64,000 nt of DNA from Sphingomonas sp. Y57 (GCF_001015195.1 NZ_LDES01000047.1:1-64000); one strand, 5' to 3'; shown: positions 36,374 through 44,941, numbered from the stretch's first letter. Notes: generated from the letters alone by a model not told the origin. Made by a program: numbers and translations.

Positions 36374-36958
36374 ATGACCGGCACGCCCCTCGTCCAGCGC
36401 GCACGCGGACGCCCCCGGGACTCGGGGAAGGACCAGGCGATCCGCGAAGCCGCATGGCGCATCCTGGCCGAACGCGGCTTCGACGGGCTGACCTTCGAGA
36501 GTGTCGCCGAAATGGCGAATTGCAGCCGCGCGACGCTGTACCGCCGCTATGCGTCGAAGGTCGAGCTGGTGTCGTCGGTCCTCTACGAGACCTCGCGATC
36601 GATCGAGCCCACCGTTCCGGCCGAAGCCTTGCCGCGCGACATATTGATCGCCCACGCCACGGCGGCCGCCCTGTACATGTCGGATTATCGGGGCCAGGCC
36701 CTGCTGAACCTCACCACGGCCTCTTTCCGCCTACCCGAGCTGGCAGCCGCCACCGAAAACTACGGGAAAAACGAGCGGGAATATTATCTGCGCGAGCTGC
36801 GCCGCCTCAGGCCCGACGCGAGCGAAGCGACGCTGGCCTTCGCCTGCGACACCCTGATCGGGGGCATCCTCTATCACGCGACCTTCCGGCACCGGTCCCT
36901 CGCTCCTGACGAGATCGCGGGTCTGGTCGACAGTGCTATGGCCTTGCTGGCCGATTGA
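36374..36958 (+). CDS. TetR/AcrR family transcriptional regulator
   Basis: A 194-residue repressor. The N-terminal helix-turn-helix has ILAERGFDGLTFESVAEMAN and CSRATLYRRYASKVELVSSV, the TetR recognition pattern. The C-terminal ligand-binding part contains two short conserved-looking blocks, including LYMSDYRGQALLNLTTASF. The start at 36374 is preceded by AAAAAGGAATCCGA, a good SD. It is divergent from the TonB receptor/phosphoesterase operon, and the palindrome between them is its likely operator. Confidence 0.88.
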   Translation: MTGTPLVQRARGRPRDSGKDQAIREAAWRILAERGFDGLTFESVAEMANCSRATLYRRYASKVELVSSVLYETSRSIEPTVPAEALPRDILIAHATAAALYMSDYRGQALLNLTTASFRLPELAAATENYGKNEREYYLRELRRLRPDASEATLAFACDTLIGGILYHATFRHRSLAPDEIAGLVDSAMALLAD

Positions 36959-37028
36959 GGCCGATCGATCCCGCACCCCCGATCGGACGGAGTTCAGCCG
37001 ATCCGGCCGGGCGACGGACAGGCGGGGA

Positions 37029-37502
37029 TCAGACCGGCCGCACCTCAACCACTTCGATCGCGTCCGTCTTGCCCGCGAAGTCGGCGAAGTCCCCCTCCCC
37101 CGCCCCGATCAGGGCGCGGGCAAGGGGCGAGGAAAAGGAGACGAGACCCGCCGCCGGGTCGGCCTCATCGTCGCCGACGATCGCGACGGTCTTCTCCTGC
37201 CCGTGGAGACGATAGCGAACGCGCGTGCCGAAGGCCGCCTCGTCGCCGGCCGCCGCCGGCTGGATCTCCATCGTAGCGTGGCGGGTCGCCCAGTAGCGCA
37301 GGTCACGCTTGAGGGACTTCAACACCTCCTCGGTCGCCTGCGCCGCAACAGCCGTCTCGATCGCGACTTCGAGTTCGGCGACCTTGGCCGCGATCAGCGC
37401 CGCGCCGCGTTCGGTGACGAGGTTGGGGCCCGGCGGGATCGGCAGCTCGAACTTGGGTTCGAGATGCTCGTCATCGCTTTCCCGGCGGAAGGCGACGCTC
37501 AC
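37029..37502 (-). CDS. GreA/GreB-family protein with divergent coiled-coil tip
   Basis: A 157-residue relative of transcript-cleavage factors. It starts with GTG (residues VSVAFRRESDDEHLEPKFEL; the first is decoded as Met), followed by a helical region (AALIAAKVAELEVAIETAVA, then ATEEVLKSLKRDLRYW) like the Gre coiled coil. The C-terminal FKBP-like domain has FGTRVRYRLHGQEKTVAIVG and SFSSPLARALIGAG. The classical acidic tip (DLKENAEY in GreA) is absent, so cleavage activity is uncertain. The start overlaps the DUF1365 stop by 4 bp (GTGA). Confidence 0.7.
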   Translation of the reverse strand: MSVAFRRESDDEHLEPKFELPIPPGPNLVTERGAALIAAKVAELEVAIETAVAAQATEEVLKSLKRDLRYWATRHATMEIQPAAAGDEAAFGTRVRYRLHGQEKTVAIVGDDEADPAAGLVSFSSPLARALIGAGEGDFADFAGKTDAIEVVEVRPV

Positions 37503-38275
37503 GCCGCCGCCACGATCGATACGCCGTCGCCGGCCGCGGGCACGTGGCGGCGAACACCGATCCGCTTGAGCAACAGCCGCAGCGCCTCGACATGGATGCC
37601 CGCGACCACCTTGAGCGTCAGCAGCGGGTGGCGCAGGAAGGCGCCTAGCAGCGCGCCGTCGCCCAGCTCGCGCCGCACGCCCTGGAAGGCTGCGATGATC
37701 AGTGGCCCTTCGGCGTCGGCGCCAGCGACGACCACGCGGGTCTTCTCCATCGGCGGTTCGACGGTGAAATCGTAACGCATGTCGAGATCCATGAAGGGCG
37801 ACACATAGAAGCATTTGTCGCATGTCTGGCGGATCAGCGTATCCCTTCCGTGGTTGTCCGCCACCGGGATGACGTAGCTGTGCCGCTCCTTGAAGGTGTT
37901 CGTCACTTCATAGACGATGGTCGCGAGGCTCCCGTCGCGGCGATGGCAGAACCAGACCGATAGCGGGTTGAAGACATGGCCCAGCATACGCGGCATCGTG
38001 AGCAAACGGATCGGGCCCCCGTCCGGTTCCTGCCCTGCGCGACGCATCAGCGCCTCGACCTGTCCCCTGAGGGGGGCGCCCGATCGATCGCCATAATCAC
38101 GATCGTGGAACGAGAAAAGGTTGAAGCGGTTGCGCGAGAACAGCTTGCAACGCGTTGATATTACATCGATCTCATCGATATCGAAGAGGCATTGGAAAAT
38201 GCGGTAACGCAGATTGTGCGCACGCGGGCGGAAACGGCGGTGGAAGACGGTGCCCGCGTAAATGGCCGATTTCAC
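37499..38275 (-). CDS. DUF1365 family protein
   Basis: A 258-residue protein with the DUF1365 features AIYAGTVFHRRFRPRAHNLR, LFSFHDRDYGDRSG, MLGHVFNPLSVWFCHRRDGS and CDKCFYVSPFMDLDMRYDFT. The family is part of conserved neighbourhoods with a cyclopropane-type methyltransferase and an FAD oxidoreductase in proteobacteria, linked to membrane fatty-acid modification; its biochemical role is unknown. The GTG start overlaps the upstream oxidoreductase stop (GTGA), and its stop overlaps the GreA-like start. Confidence 0.85.
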   Translation of the reverse strand: MKSAIYAGTVFHRRFRPRAHNLRYRIFQCLFDIDEIDVISTRCKLFSRNRFNLFSFHDRDYGDRSGAPLRGQVEALMRRAGQEPDGGPIRLLTMPRMLGHVFNPLSVWFCHRRDGSLATIVYEVTNTFKERHSYVIPVADNHGRDTLIRQTCDKCFYVSPFMDLDMRYDFTVEPPMEKTRVVVAGADAEGPLIIAAFQGVRRELGDGALLGAFLRHPLLTLKVVAGIHVEALRLLLKRIGVRRHVPAAGDGVSIVAAA

Positions 38276-39645
38276 GCTGCCGCTTCCCGCCTCGCCGCAC
38301 CCATCGCCGGATCGATCGCCAGCCGGCCGTTGGGCTCCTCGACCGTCCATGGCCGCTGCGCGCCCAGCATCTCCGCCACGGCGAGACCCGACTGCAGGCC
38401 GTCCTCATGGAAGCCCGCGCCCAGATGCGCTCCGCAATAGAAGGTGTTGCGCTGCCCCTGGATCGCCCAGATGCGGCGCTGGGCGTCCATCGCGGCATGG
38501 TCGAAGATCGGATGGTCGAAATTGGTGCGGCTGATCTCCTTCGCGCGGTCGATTGCCCGGTGGGGGTTCAGCGTGACGACCAGCGGATCGCGGGTGCGAT
38601 AGCCCTGGAGCTGGTTCATCCAATAGCTGACGCACAGGTCGCCGGTCGCGTCATTGGCGTGGCGGCGGCCGAAGTAGTTCCACGCACCCCACAGCATCCG
38701 CCGCTTCGGCAGCAGCGCGGCGTCCTGATGCAGCACGACGAGGTTGGAGCTGTAGCGGAAGGCGCCGAGCAGTTCGGCCTCCTGCAGGCCAGGATCGGCG
38801 AGCATGGCGAGCGCCTGGTTGCCGTGCGCGGCGATCACCACCTCGTCGAACCGGTCGGCATGGCCGCGCCGGTCGGTGATCGTCACCCGCCCGCCCTTGC
38901 GTTCGATCCGCGCGACAGGAGAGGCCAGCCGCAGCTCGCCGTCGAAATCGGCGAGGATGCGGTCGACATAGACCTGGCTGCCACCAACGACCGTGCGCCA
39001 TTTCGGGCGGCGGCCGAGATCGAGCAAGCCGTGGTTGCTGCAGAAGCGGACGAACGCCTCGGCCGGATAGTCGAGCAGCAGCTGCGCGGGCGCCGACCAG
39101 ATGGCCGCCGCCATCGGCAGCAGGTGATCGTCACGGAAGGCGTCACCATATCGGCCCTGCTCCAGAAGCTGGCCCAGCGTCATATCGCCGAAACCGCCCA
39201 TCTGCGTCGCCGCCTCGCGATAGAAGCGGACAAGGTTGCGGAGCATCGACCAGAAGCGGCGCGAGAACAGGTTGGAGGGCTGGGCGAAGAGCTGCCAGAT
39301 GCGATCGCCCGCCGCATATTCGAGCTTGCCGTCGTCGAGCGACACCGCGAAGCTCATGTCGGTCGCGCGGGTCGGCACGCCGAAATGATCGAACATCGCG
39401 ATCAGGTTCGGATAGGTGCGGTCGTTGAACACGATGAAGCCGGTGTCGACGCCCAGCACGGCGCCGTCACCGGTATCGACGTCGACGGTGCGGGTGTGCC
39501 CGCCGGGACGATTCTCCGCCTCATAGAGGACCACGTCGTGCTGTTTCGAGAGGAGCCATGCCGCCGACAGCCCGCTGATGCCACTGCCGACCACCGCGAT
39601 CCGCCGGCCCATGCGGATGTTCGTCATACCCATAGCCCCCGTCAT
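38272..39645 (-). CDS. NAD(P)/FAD-dependent oxidoreductase (amine-oxidase/desaturase-like)
   Basis: A 457-residue flavoprotein. The FAD-binding start is MGRRIAVVGSGISGLSAAWL followed by VLYEAENRPGGHTRTVDVD. It has the family block GVDTGFIVFNDRTYPNLIAM and the C-terminal FAD segment NTFYCGAHLGAGFHEDGLQS. It is the first gene of a coupled trio with DUF1365 and a GreA-like gene. Related enzymes in the same neighbourhood of other alphaproteobacteria act on methylated membrane fatty acids; activity here is inferred. Upstream ATGs exist, but homology begins near MTGAMGMTNIRMGRR. Confidence 0.85.
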   Translation of the reverse strand: MTGAMGMTNIRMGRRIAVVGSGISGLSAAWLLSKQHDVVLYEAENRPGGHTRTVDVDTGDGAVLGVDTGFIVFNDRTYPNLIAMFDHFGVPTRATDMSFAVSLDDGKLEYAAGDRIWQLFAQPSNLFSRRFWSMLRNLVRFYREAATQMGGFGDMTLGQLLEQGRYGDAFRDDHLLPMAAAIWSAPAQLLLDYPAEAFVRFCSNHGLLDLGRRPKWRTVVGGSQVYVDRILADFDGELRLASPVARIERKGGRVTITDRRGHADRFDEVVIAAHGNQALAMLADPGLQEAELLGAFRYSSNLVVLHQDAALLPKRRMLWGAWNYFGRRHANDATGDLCVSYWMNQLQGYRTRDPLVVTLNPHRAIDRAKEISRTNFDHPIFDHAAMDAQRRIWAIQGQRNTFYCGAHLGAGFHEDGLQSGLAVAEMLGAQRPWTVEEPNGRLAIDPAMGAARREAAA

Positions 39646-39741
39646 GTCGCGCTGCTCCTTGCCCTCACCCCCAGATACGGCAGGCGAAGCCAGGGAGTTG
39701 CGCGCGGCCCCTCGTCCGTCTGCTAAACCGCGCTGCGAAAA

Positions 39742-39762
39742 GCGCAAAGTCGAATCTTGCGC
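39742..39762. promoter_or_regulatory. Inverted repeat in the divergent lipid-cluster promoter
   Basis: Arms GCGCAA and TTGCGC (extended to GCGCAAAG/CTTGCGC with one mismatch) flank a 9-nt centre. It lies midway in the 189-bp divergent gap between the FAD oxidoreductase and the DUF1295 gene, so it is a plausible shared operator. No neighbouring regulator gene was found. Confidence 0.5.
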
Positions 39763-39834
39763 AACCGCCTTGGCGGGATGCGCCGTATAGGGTTACGAGG
39801 CCCCCTTGGGGACGGGACAACGGGACAGGGGTTG

Positions 39835-40638
39835 ATGAGCGGACTGGAGAGCATCGTCATCGCATCGATCGTCCTGTCGGCGATGATGGCGGCGGCCTGG
39901 GCGGTGCAGCGCGCGACCGGCCAGTCGGGCTGGGCCGATGTCTTCTGGTCCTTCGCGATCGGCATCGGCGGGCTGGTCACGGCGCTGATGGCGAGCGGCG
40001 ACGGGCCGATCGAGCGACGCTGGCTGGTCGCGGGCATGGTCGTCTTCTGGTCGATGCGCCTCGGCTTCCATATCCTCGCGCGCACCGCGACCGCGACGGC
40101 GGAGGATCCGCGCTACGCCGATCTGCGCCGCGAATGGGGCGACCGCTTCCAGATCCGGCTGTTCCTGTTTCTCCAGATCCAGGCGCTGTGCGGGATCGGG
40201 CTGGTCGTCACCGTCTATGCGGCCGCCCACCGGCCGGGCCCGGCCTTCGCTGCCGCCGACTGGATCGGCCTCGCCTTGCTGATCGTCTCGGTGATCGGCG
40301 AAGGCATCGCCGACAGCCAGCTCCGCGCCTTCACCGCCGACCCGGCCAATCGTGGCAAGGTCTGCGACCGCGGGCTGTGGCGCTGGTCGCGCCATCCCAA
40401 TTATTTCTTCGAGTGGCTCGGCTGGCTCGCCTATCCGGTGATAGCCCTTTCCCTGACCGGCGGCTGGTGGCCCGGCTGGCTGGCGCTGATCGGCCCGGCA
40501 TTGATGTACTGGCTGCTCGTCCATGTCTCGGGCATCCCGCCGTTGGAGGCGCATATGCTGCGCAGCCGGGGTGACGCCTTCCGATCCTATAGGGCGCGAA
40601 CCAGCGCCTTCTTCCCTCTCCCACCCAGGAAAAGATAA
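39835..40638 (+). CDS. DUF1295 family membrane protein
   Basis: A 267-residue membrane protein with about six hydrophobic segments. The C-terminal half has the isoprenylcysteine methyltransferase/steroid-reductase-like features GLWRWSRHPNYFFEWLGWLA, the usual DUF1295 signature, with the RHPNYF element. The role is probably in lipid modification or reduction. The start is ATG at 39835, following GGGGTTG; its TAA overlaps the next ATG by one base. It is divergent from the FAD oxidoreductase trio, and the two units belong to one lipid cluster. Confidence 0.85.
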   Translation: MSGLESIVIASIVLSAMMAAAWAVQRATGQSGWADVFWSFAIGIGGLVTALMASGDGPIERRWLVAGMVVFWSMRLGFHILARTATATAEDPRYADLRREWGDRFQIRLFLFLQIQALCGIGLVVTVYAAAHRPGPAFAAADWIGLALLIVSVIGEGIADSQLRAFTADPANRGKVCDRGLWRWSRHPNYFFEWLGWLAYPVIALSLTGGWWPGWLALIGPALMYWLLVHVSGIPPLEAHMLRSRGDAFRSYRARTSAFFPLPPRKR

Positions 40639-41663
40639 TGGACATCATCGCCGCCGCCACCGCAGCCGTCGAACGGCTGCCGCTTCCCGACGCCCTGACC
40701 CTGGCGGGCGTCGAGTTTCTCGTCGGCCGCACCGGCCGCAAGCTGGCGAAGCAACCGGACAGCGAAGCCGCCTTCGCCCGCGCCATGGACGACTTCCCGA
40801 TCGCCATCCACACCGATGACGCCAACGCCCAGCATTACGAGGTGCCGGCCGCCTTCTTCGACCTCTGTCTCGGCCCGCGCCGCAAATATAGCTGCTGCTA
40901 TTATGAAGGTCCGCAGACGACGATCGCCGAGGCTGAGGAAGCCGCCCTCGCCCAGACCGTGGAACATGCCGATCTGAGGGATGGGCAGGAGATATTGGAA
41001 CTCGGCTGCGGCTGGGGCTCGCTCAGCCTGTACATGGCCGCACGCTATCCCAACGCGCGCATCACCGCCGTCTCCAATTCCCATTCCCAGCGCGAGCATA
41101 TCGAGAAGCTGGCAAAGGCGCAGGGATCCGCCAACCTGACGGTCGTCACCTGCGACATGAACGACTTCCATGCGGACGGCCGCTTCGACCGGGTCGTATC
41201 CGTCGAGATGTTCGAGCATATGTCGAACTGGCGCGCGCTGCTCGCCCGGGTGAAGGACTGGCTAAAGCCCGACGGCCGCCTGTTCATCCACATCTTCACC
41301 CATGACCGGGCGAGCTACCGCTTCGACCATGCCGACAAGGCGGACTGGATCGCCCAGCACTTCTTCACGGGCGGGATCATGCCCAGCCACGGGCTGATCG
41401 GCCATTTCCCCGACCTGTTCACAGTCGAGGAGGATTGGCGCTGGAACGGCAAGCATTATGCCCGCACCGCGTTCGACTGGCTGGCCCGCTTCGACGCGAA
41501 CCAGCCCGCGATCGCCGAGATATTCCGTCAGACCTACGGCAAGGACGCGAAGCTGTGGGAACGGCGCTGGCGGCTGTTCTTCCTGGCGACGGCGGGTCTA
41601 TTCGGCCACAGGGACGGAGTCCCCTGGGCGGTAAGCCATTACCGCTTGCGGCCTGCCGGCTAG
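40638..41663 (+). CDS. Cyclopropane-fatty-acid-synthase family methyltransferase
   Basis: SAM-dependent methyltransferase acting on unsaturated fatty acyl chains of membrane lipids. The 341 residues contain the CFA substrate-entry block HYEVPAAFFDLCLGPRRKYS, the SAM-binding ILELGCGWGSLSLYMA, and the CFA segment VSVEMFEHMSNWRALL. The C-terminal half has the HIFTHDRASYRF region. It may make cyclopropane rings or methyl groups in vaccenyl chains. It is cotranscribed with DUF1295 with a one-base stop/start overlap. Confidence 0.88.
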   Translation: MDIIAAATAAVERLPLPDALTLAGVEFLVGRTGRKLAKQPDSEAAFARAMDDFPIAIHTDDANAQHYEVPAAFFDLCLGPRRKYSCCYYEGPQTTIAEAEEAALAQTVEHADLRDGQEILELGCGWGSLSLYMAARYPNARITAVSNSHSQREHIEKLAKAQGSANLTVVTCDMNDFHADGRFDRVVSVEMFEHMSNWRALLARVKDWLKPDGRLFIHIFTHDRASYRFDHADKADWIAQHFFTGGIMPSHGLIGHFPDLFTVEEDWRWNGKHYARTAFDWLARFDANQPAIAEIFRQTYGKDAKLWERRWRLFFLATAGLFGHRDGVPWAVSHYRLRPAG

Positions 41664-41672
41664 ACCACAGGC

Positions 41673-42047
41673 TCAGTCCCCGGGGACATTCTCTCCCCTG
41701 CCCCAGTCGCGGCCCTCGAACGGCGTGATGGTGACCTTCAGATCCTCCCAGCCGTCGATGCAACGCAACGATATGCTGATGCCCTCGGGGTGCGACCGGG
41801 GGCGATAGAAGCTCTTTATCCCGCACTGCGCGCAGAAGATGTGGCGCGCCTTGCCCGATCCGAAGCGGTAGGTCGTCGTCTCGCGCTGGCCTTCGATCAG
41901 GCGGAAACGGGTGTCGGGCACGATCAGATGCAGATAGCCGGTCATCGCGCAGATCGAACAATTGCAGTCGAGCACCTCCAGGGGTTCGTCCCCGACCTCC
42001 GCCTCGAACCGGACCAGCCCGCAATGGCAACCGCCCTCGACCTTCAT
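41673..42047 (-). CDS. GFA family protein (glutathione-dependent formaldehyde-activating fold)
   Basis: A 124-residue Zn protein. The GFA motifs are all present: GGCHCGLVRFEAEV at the start, DCNCSICAMTGYLHLIV, and the FCAQCGIKSFYRPRS Cys pair. Structural zinc sites of this fold use these Cys residues. Most members have unknown substrates, and the formaldehyde role is proven for few. The gene is convergent with the methyltransferase, 9 bp apart, and starts 4 bp after the stop of DUF2177, so both are one transcript. Confidence 0.88.
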   Translation of the reverse strand: MKVEGGCHCGLVRFEAEVGDEPLEVLDCNCSICAMTGYLHLIVPDTRFRLIEGQRETTTYRFGSGKARHIFCAQCGIKSFYRPRSHPEGISISLRCIDGWEDLKVTITPFEGRDWGRGENVPGD

Positions 42048-42051
42048 GCCG

Positions 42052-42459
42052 TCAGCCCCTCGTCGCCAGCCGGGTGAGCAGGAAGCCCCCGGTGGCTGCG
42101 GCGGCGGAGACGAAGGTTCCCCACGCCATATCGGCCAGGGTGATCCGGGTCGACCAGACCGCAAGCGTCGCCTGGTTGGTCAGGTCGTAGGTCGCATAGG
42201 CGAAGAAGCCGAACAGCCCGCCCTTGACCAGCGCGGTCCGCCAGCCGCCGCCGACAAGCGCCGGATGGACCGCGAAGACGATCAGCCCGGCGATATAAAG
42301 CGCGTAGAAGATGATTGCGGGCGCCATGCGCGGCTCGGGCGCCAGGAGCGCGCCGATGATCGGCCGATAGAGCAGCGGGCCGACCTGGGTCAGCCAGATG
42401 GCGTCGACGACGGCGAAGACGATGAGCGTGGCGACATAGGCGATGATGATCCGGGCCAT
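42052..42459 (-). CDS. DUF2177 family membrane protein
   Basis: A 135-residue protein with four hydrophobic segments. The DUF2177 features are IIAYVATLIVFAVVDAIWLT, LLYRPIIGALLAP, ALYIAGLIVFAVHPAL and FAYATYDLTNQATLAVWSTR. The function is unknown; the family often lies near cyclopropane-synthase-type lipid clusters, as here. Start MARIII at 42459. Divergent from the MFS transporter. Confidence 0.8.
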   Translation of the reverse strand: MARIIIAYVATLIVFAVVDAIWLTQVGPLLYRPIIGALLAPEPRMAPAIIFYALYIAGLIVFAVHPALVGGGWRTALVKGGLFGFFAYATYDLTNQATLAVWSTRITLADMAWGTFVSAAAATGGFLLTRLATRG

Positions 42460-42591
42460 GCGAGCCTCCCCTTGTTTCGGTGCCTTCATGGACGAAGCGG
42501 CGGGATCCGTCATCACCCGTCCTTGTCTTTTCGCCGGTGAACGTCGATGTAACGGGCGCCGGTGTGGGCCCGGCCAAGATTCGGGGAACGC

Positions 42592-43827
42592 ATGCCGGTT
42601 TCAGAGCGTGGCAAGAGCAACGCCACCGTCTTCATCGTCGCCACGATCCTGATCGACGCGATCGGTTTCGGCATCGTCATCCCGGTGCTGCCGCGCCTCG
42701 TCATGGAGGTCGGGCAGCTCGACCTGCCCGCGGCGACGCGAATGGGCGGCTGGCTGTCGGTCGTCTATGCGCTGATGCAGTTCCTGTGCGGCCCGCTTGC
42801 CGGCAATCTCGGCGATCGCTTCGGCCGACGCCCGGTCCTGTTGCTGTCGCTCGCCGGCCTCGCGGTGGACTATGTGCTGATGGGGTTCGCGCACACGCTG
42901 GCGCTGCTGTTCCTCGGACGGCTGATCGCCGGGGTGTTCGGCGCGTCGTTCAGCCCGGCATCCGCGGCGCTCGCCGACATCACCGCGCCAGAGGATCGCG
43001 CCAAGCGCTTCGGGCTGGTCGGTGCCGCCTTCGGGATCGGCTTCATCCTCGGCCCGGCGCTGGGCGGGCTGCTCGGCGAATTCGGCCATCGCATGCCCTT
43101 CTATGCCGCGGCCCTCTGCTCCGCGCTCAACTTCGTCTTCGGCTTCTTCTTCTTCCCGGAGACGTTGCCGCCGGAGAAGCGCCGGCCGTTCAACCTGGCC
43201 CGCGCCAACCCGGTCGGCGCGCTGCTCCAGGCGCGCAAGATGCGCGGCGTGCTGGGGCTGGCCGGCATATTGCTGCTGTGGAACATCGCCTCGATGGTCT
43301 ATCCGGCCACATGGTCGTTCTTCGCCATCGCCCAATATGGCTGGTCGAACGGGATGATCGGCCTGTCGCTGGCGCTGGCCGGAATCTCGATGGCGATGGT
43401 CCAGGCCACCGTGCTCGGCCGGGTGGTCAAACGCTTCCGCGAGCGGCGTACCGCGATGATCGGCGTCACCGTGGCCGCGATCGGCTATCTTGGCTACGCT
43501 CTGGTCCCTTACGCCTGGTTCGGCATGATCGTCATCGTGCTGACCGCGCTGCAAGCACTCGTCCAGCCGTCCATCACCGCGCTGATGTCGCAGCGCGCGC
43601 CTGCCGACGCCCAGGGCGAGATGCAGGGCTTCATCGGTAGCCTCAACGCGGTCGGAGCGATCGTCGCGCCGCTGCTGCTCAACCCCGCCCTCGCCTGGTT
43701 CACCGGACCCGACGCGCCGTTCCATTTTCCCGGAGCCGCCTTCGTCACCGCCTCGGCCTTCGCCTTCGCCGCACTCCTCTCGCTGGCGATGACCCGACGG
43801 ATACGCGACGACGCGGCCGTGAACTGA
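42592..43827 (+). CDS. MFS transporter, TetA-like
   Basis: A 411-residue, 12-segment major facilitator. Blocks present include [20 protein letters not shown], the motif A loop [16 protein letters not shown] between segments 2 and 3, and [20 protein letters not shown] (motif C, antiporter-type). The overall order fits the TCR/Tet-type drug:H+ antiporter group, but substrate specificity is not predictable. It is not associated with a TetR-type gene here. The upstream ATG at 42562 is possible; 42592 ([10 protein letters not shown]) was chosen because the protein family starts near there. Confidence 0.85.
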   Translation: MPVSERGKSNATVFIVATILIDAIGFGIVIPVLPRLVMEVGQLDLPAATRMGGWLSVVYALMQFLCGPLAGNLGDRFGRRPVLLLSLAGLAVDYVLMGFAHTLALLFLGRLIAGVFGASFSPASAALADITAPEDRAKRFGLVGAAFGIGFILGPALGGLLGEFGHRMPFYAAALCSALNFVFGFFFFPETLPPEKRRPFNLARANPVGALLQARKMRGVLGLAGILLLWNIASMVYPATWSFFAIAQYGWSNGMIGLSLALAGISMAMVQATVLGRVVKRFRERRTAMIGVTVAAIGYLGYALVPYAWFGMIVIVLTALQALVQPSITALMSQRAPADAQGEMQGFIGSLNAVGAIVAPLLLNPALAWFTGPDAPFHFPGAAFVTASAFAFAALLSLAMTRRIRDDAAVN

Positions 43828-43860
43828 AGCGCCCCTTCGAGGCGGCGGCGGTTCAGTTCA
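43820..43860. terminator. Palindrome at convergent stop codons
   Basis: Perfect 9-bp arms TGAACTGAA and TTCAGTTCA enclose a GC-rich centre. The stop codon of each convergent gene lies in its own arm. There is no T-run, so it is a weak candidate for a bidirectional terminator. Confidence 0.5.
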
Positions 43861-44904
43861 TGCCGGCACCGCTTTCGCCACCAGCTCCGCGCGGACGATC
43901 GCGGCGCCATCGACCATCGCCTTCATCTTGGCGAAGGCCAGATCGCGCGGCAGATATTTGAGGCCGCAGTCGGGCGCTACCACGATCCGGTCGGGTTCGA
44001 CATGTTCCAACCCCTTGCGGATGCGGGCCGCCACCGTCTCGGGCGATTCCGCGCTGTCGGTCGAAAGGTCGAGCACGCCGAGGATGATCGTCTTGCCAGG
44101 CAGTTGGCGCAGGATCGAGGTGTCCAGATTCTGCTGCGCGGTCTCTATCGAGATGGCGTGGACCGGGCATTCCGAGAGCTCCGGCAAATAGTCGTATCCG
44201 CTCGGCCGCTGATGGATGATAGCGGCATATCCGAAGCAGATGTGCAGCGCGGTGCTGCCGTCGACACCGTCGAGCGCGCGCTCCACCGCCTGCCGGCCAA
44301 AGCGCCGCGCCGCCTCCGGCCGGGCCTGGAGATAGGGTTCGTCGAGCTGGACATGATCGGCGCCCGCCGCGAACATGTCCTTCACCTCCTCGTTGACCGC
44401 CGCCGCATAGGCCATGGCGAGGGCCTCGGGGTCGCCATAATAATCGTCCTGCGCCTGCTGGCTCATCGTGAAGGGGCCCGGCACGGTGATCTTGATCGGC
44501 CGATCGGTGTGGCGGCGCAGGAATTCGACATCGCGGACCTGCACCGCATGCCGCCGCCGGATCGGGCCGGTCACGCGCGGCACCGGGTTGGGGTGCCCGG
44601 ACCGGTCCAGGGCGGTGCCGGGATTGTCCATGTCGACCCCGTCGAGCGCGGTCGCGAACCGGTTGGAATAGCTTTCCCGCCGCATCTCGCCATCGGTGAT
44701 GATGTCGAGCCCGGCACGTTCCTGCTCGTGGATCGCCCAGACCGTGGCGTCATCCTGCGCCTCCTCGAGATATTCGGGCGACGGCCGCCACAGCTCCTTC
44801 GCCCGGACCCTCGGCGGAAAACGGTCCTTCAGGCGGGCACGGTCTATCAGCCAGTCGGGCTGTGCATAGGAACCGACCAGCGAGGTCGGAAGAAGCTTCG
44901 GCAT
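43858..44904 (-). CDS. MetE C-terminal-type (core) methionine synthase-like protein
   Basis: A 348-residue single-domain protein of the MetE C-terminal fold, without the N-terminal half of MetE. Visible features are LPTSLVGSYAQPDWLIDRAR at the start, ITVPGPFTMSQQAQDDYY, DHVQLDEPYLQARPEA, the zinc-type LHICFGYAA (His and Cys) and APDCGLKYLPRDLAF (Cys). Core-MetE proteins include cobalamin-dependent or folate-independent methionine synthases, but some act on other thiols. The partner is not evident. An overlapping set of inverted repeats lies just upstream. Confidence 0.8.
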   Translation of the reverse strand: MPKLLPTSLVGSYAQPDWLIDRARLKDRFPPRVRAKELWRPSPEYLEEAQDDATVWAIHEQERAGLDIITDGEMRRESYSNRFATALDGVDMDNPGTALDRSGHPNPVPRVTGPIRRRHAVQVRDVEFLRRHTDRPIKITVPGPFTMSQQAQDDYYGDPEALAMAYAAAVNEEVKDMFAAGADHVQLDEPYLQARPEAARRFGRQAVERALDGVDGSTALHICFGYAAIIHQRPSGYDYLPELSECPVHAISIETAQQNLDTSILRQLPGKTIILGVLDLSTDSAESPETVAARIRKGLEHVEPDRIVVAPDCGLKYLPRDLAFAKMKAMVDGAAIVRAELVAKAVPA

Positions 44905-44919
44905 GGAACTCTCCCATTG

Positions 44920-44941
44920 TGTTCATGACGAACATCGTTCG
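44920..44941. promoter_or_regulatory. Overlapping inverted repeats upstream of MetE-like gene
   Basis: TGTTCATGACGAACA (15 bp, 44920-44934) and CGAACATCGTTCG (13 bp, 44929-44941) overlap, both perfect in their 5-bp arms. They begin 16 bp upstream of the start codon, a position suited to an operator that blocks ribosome or polymerase access. Confidence 0.55.
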
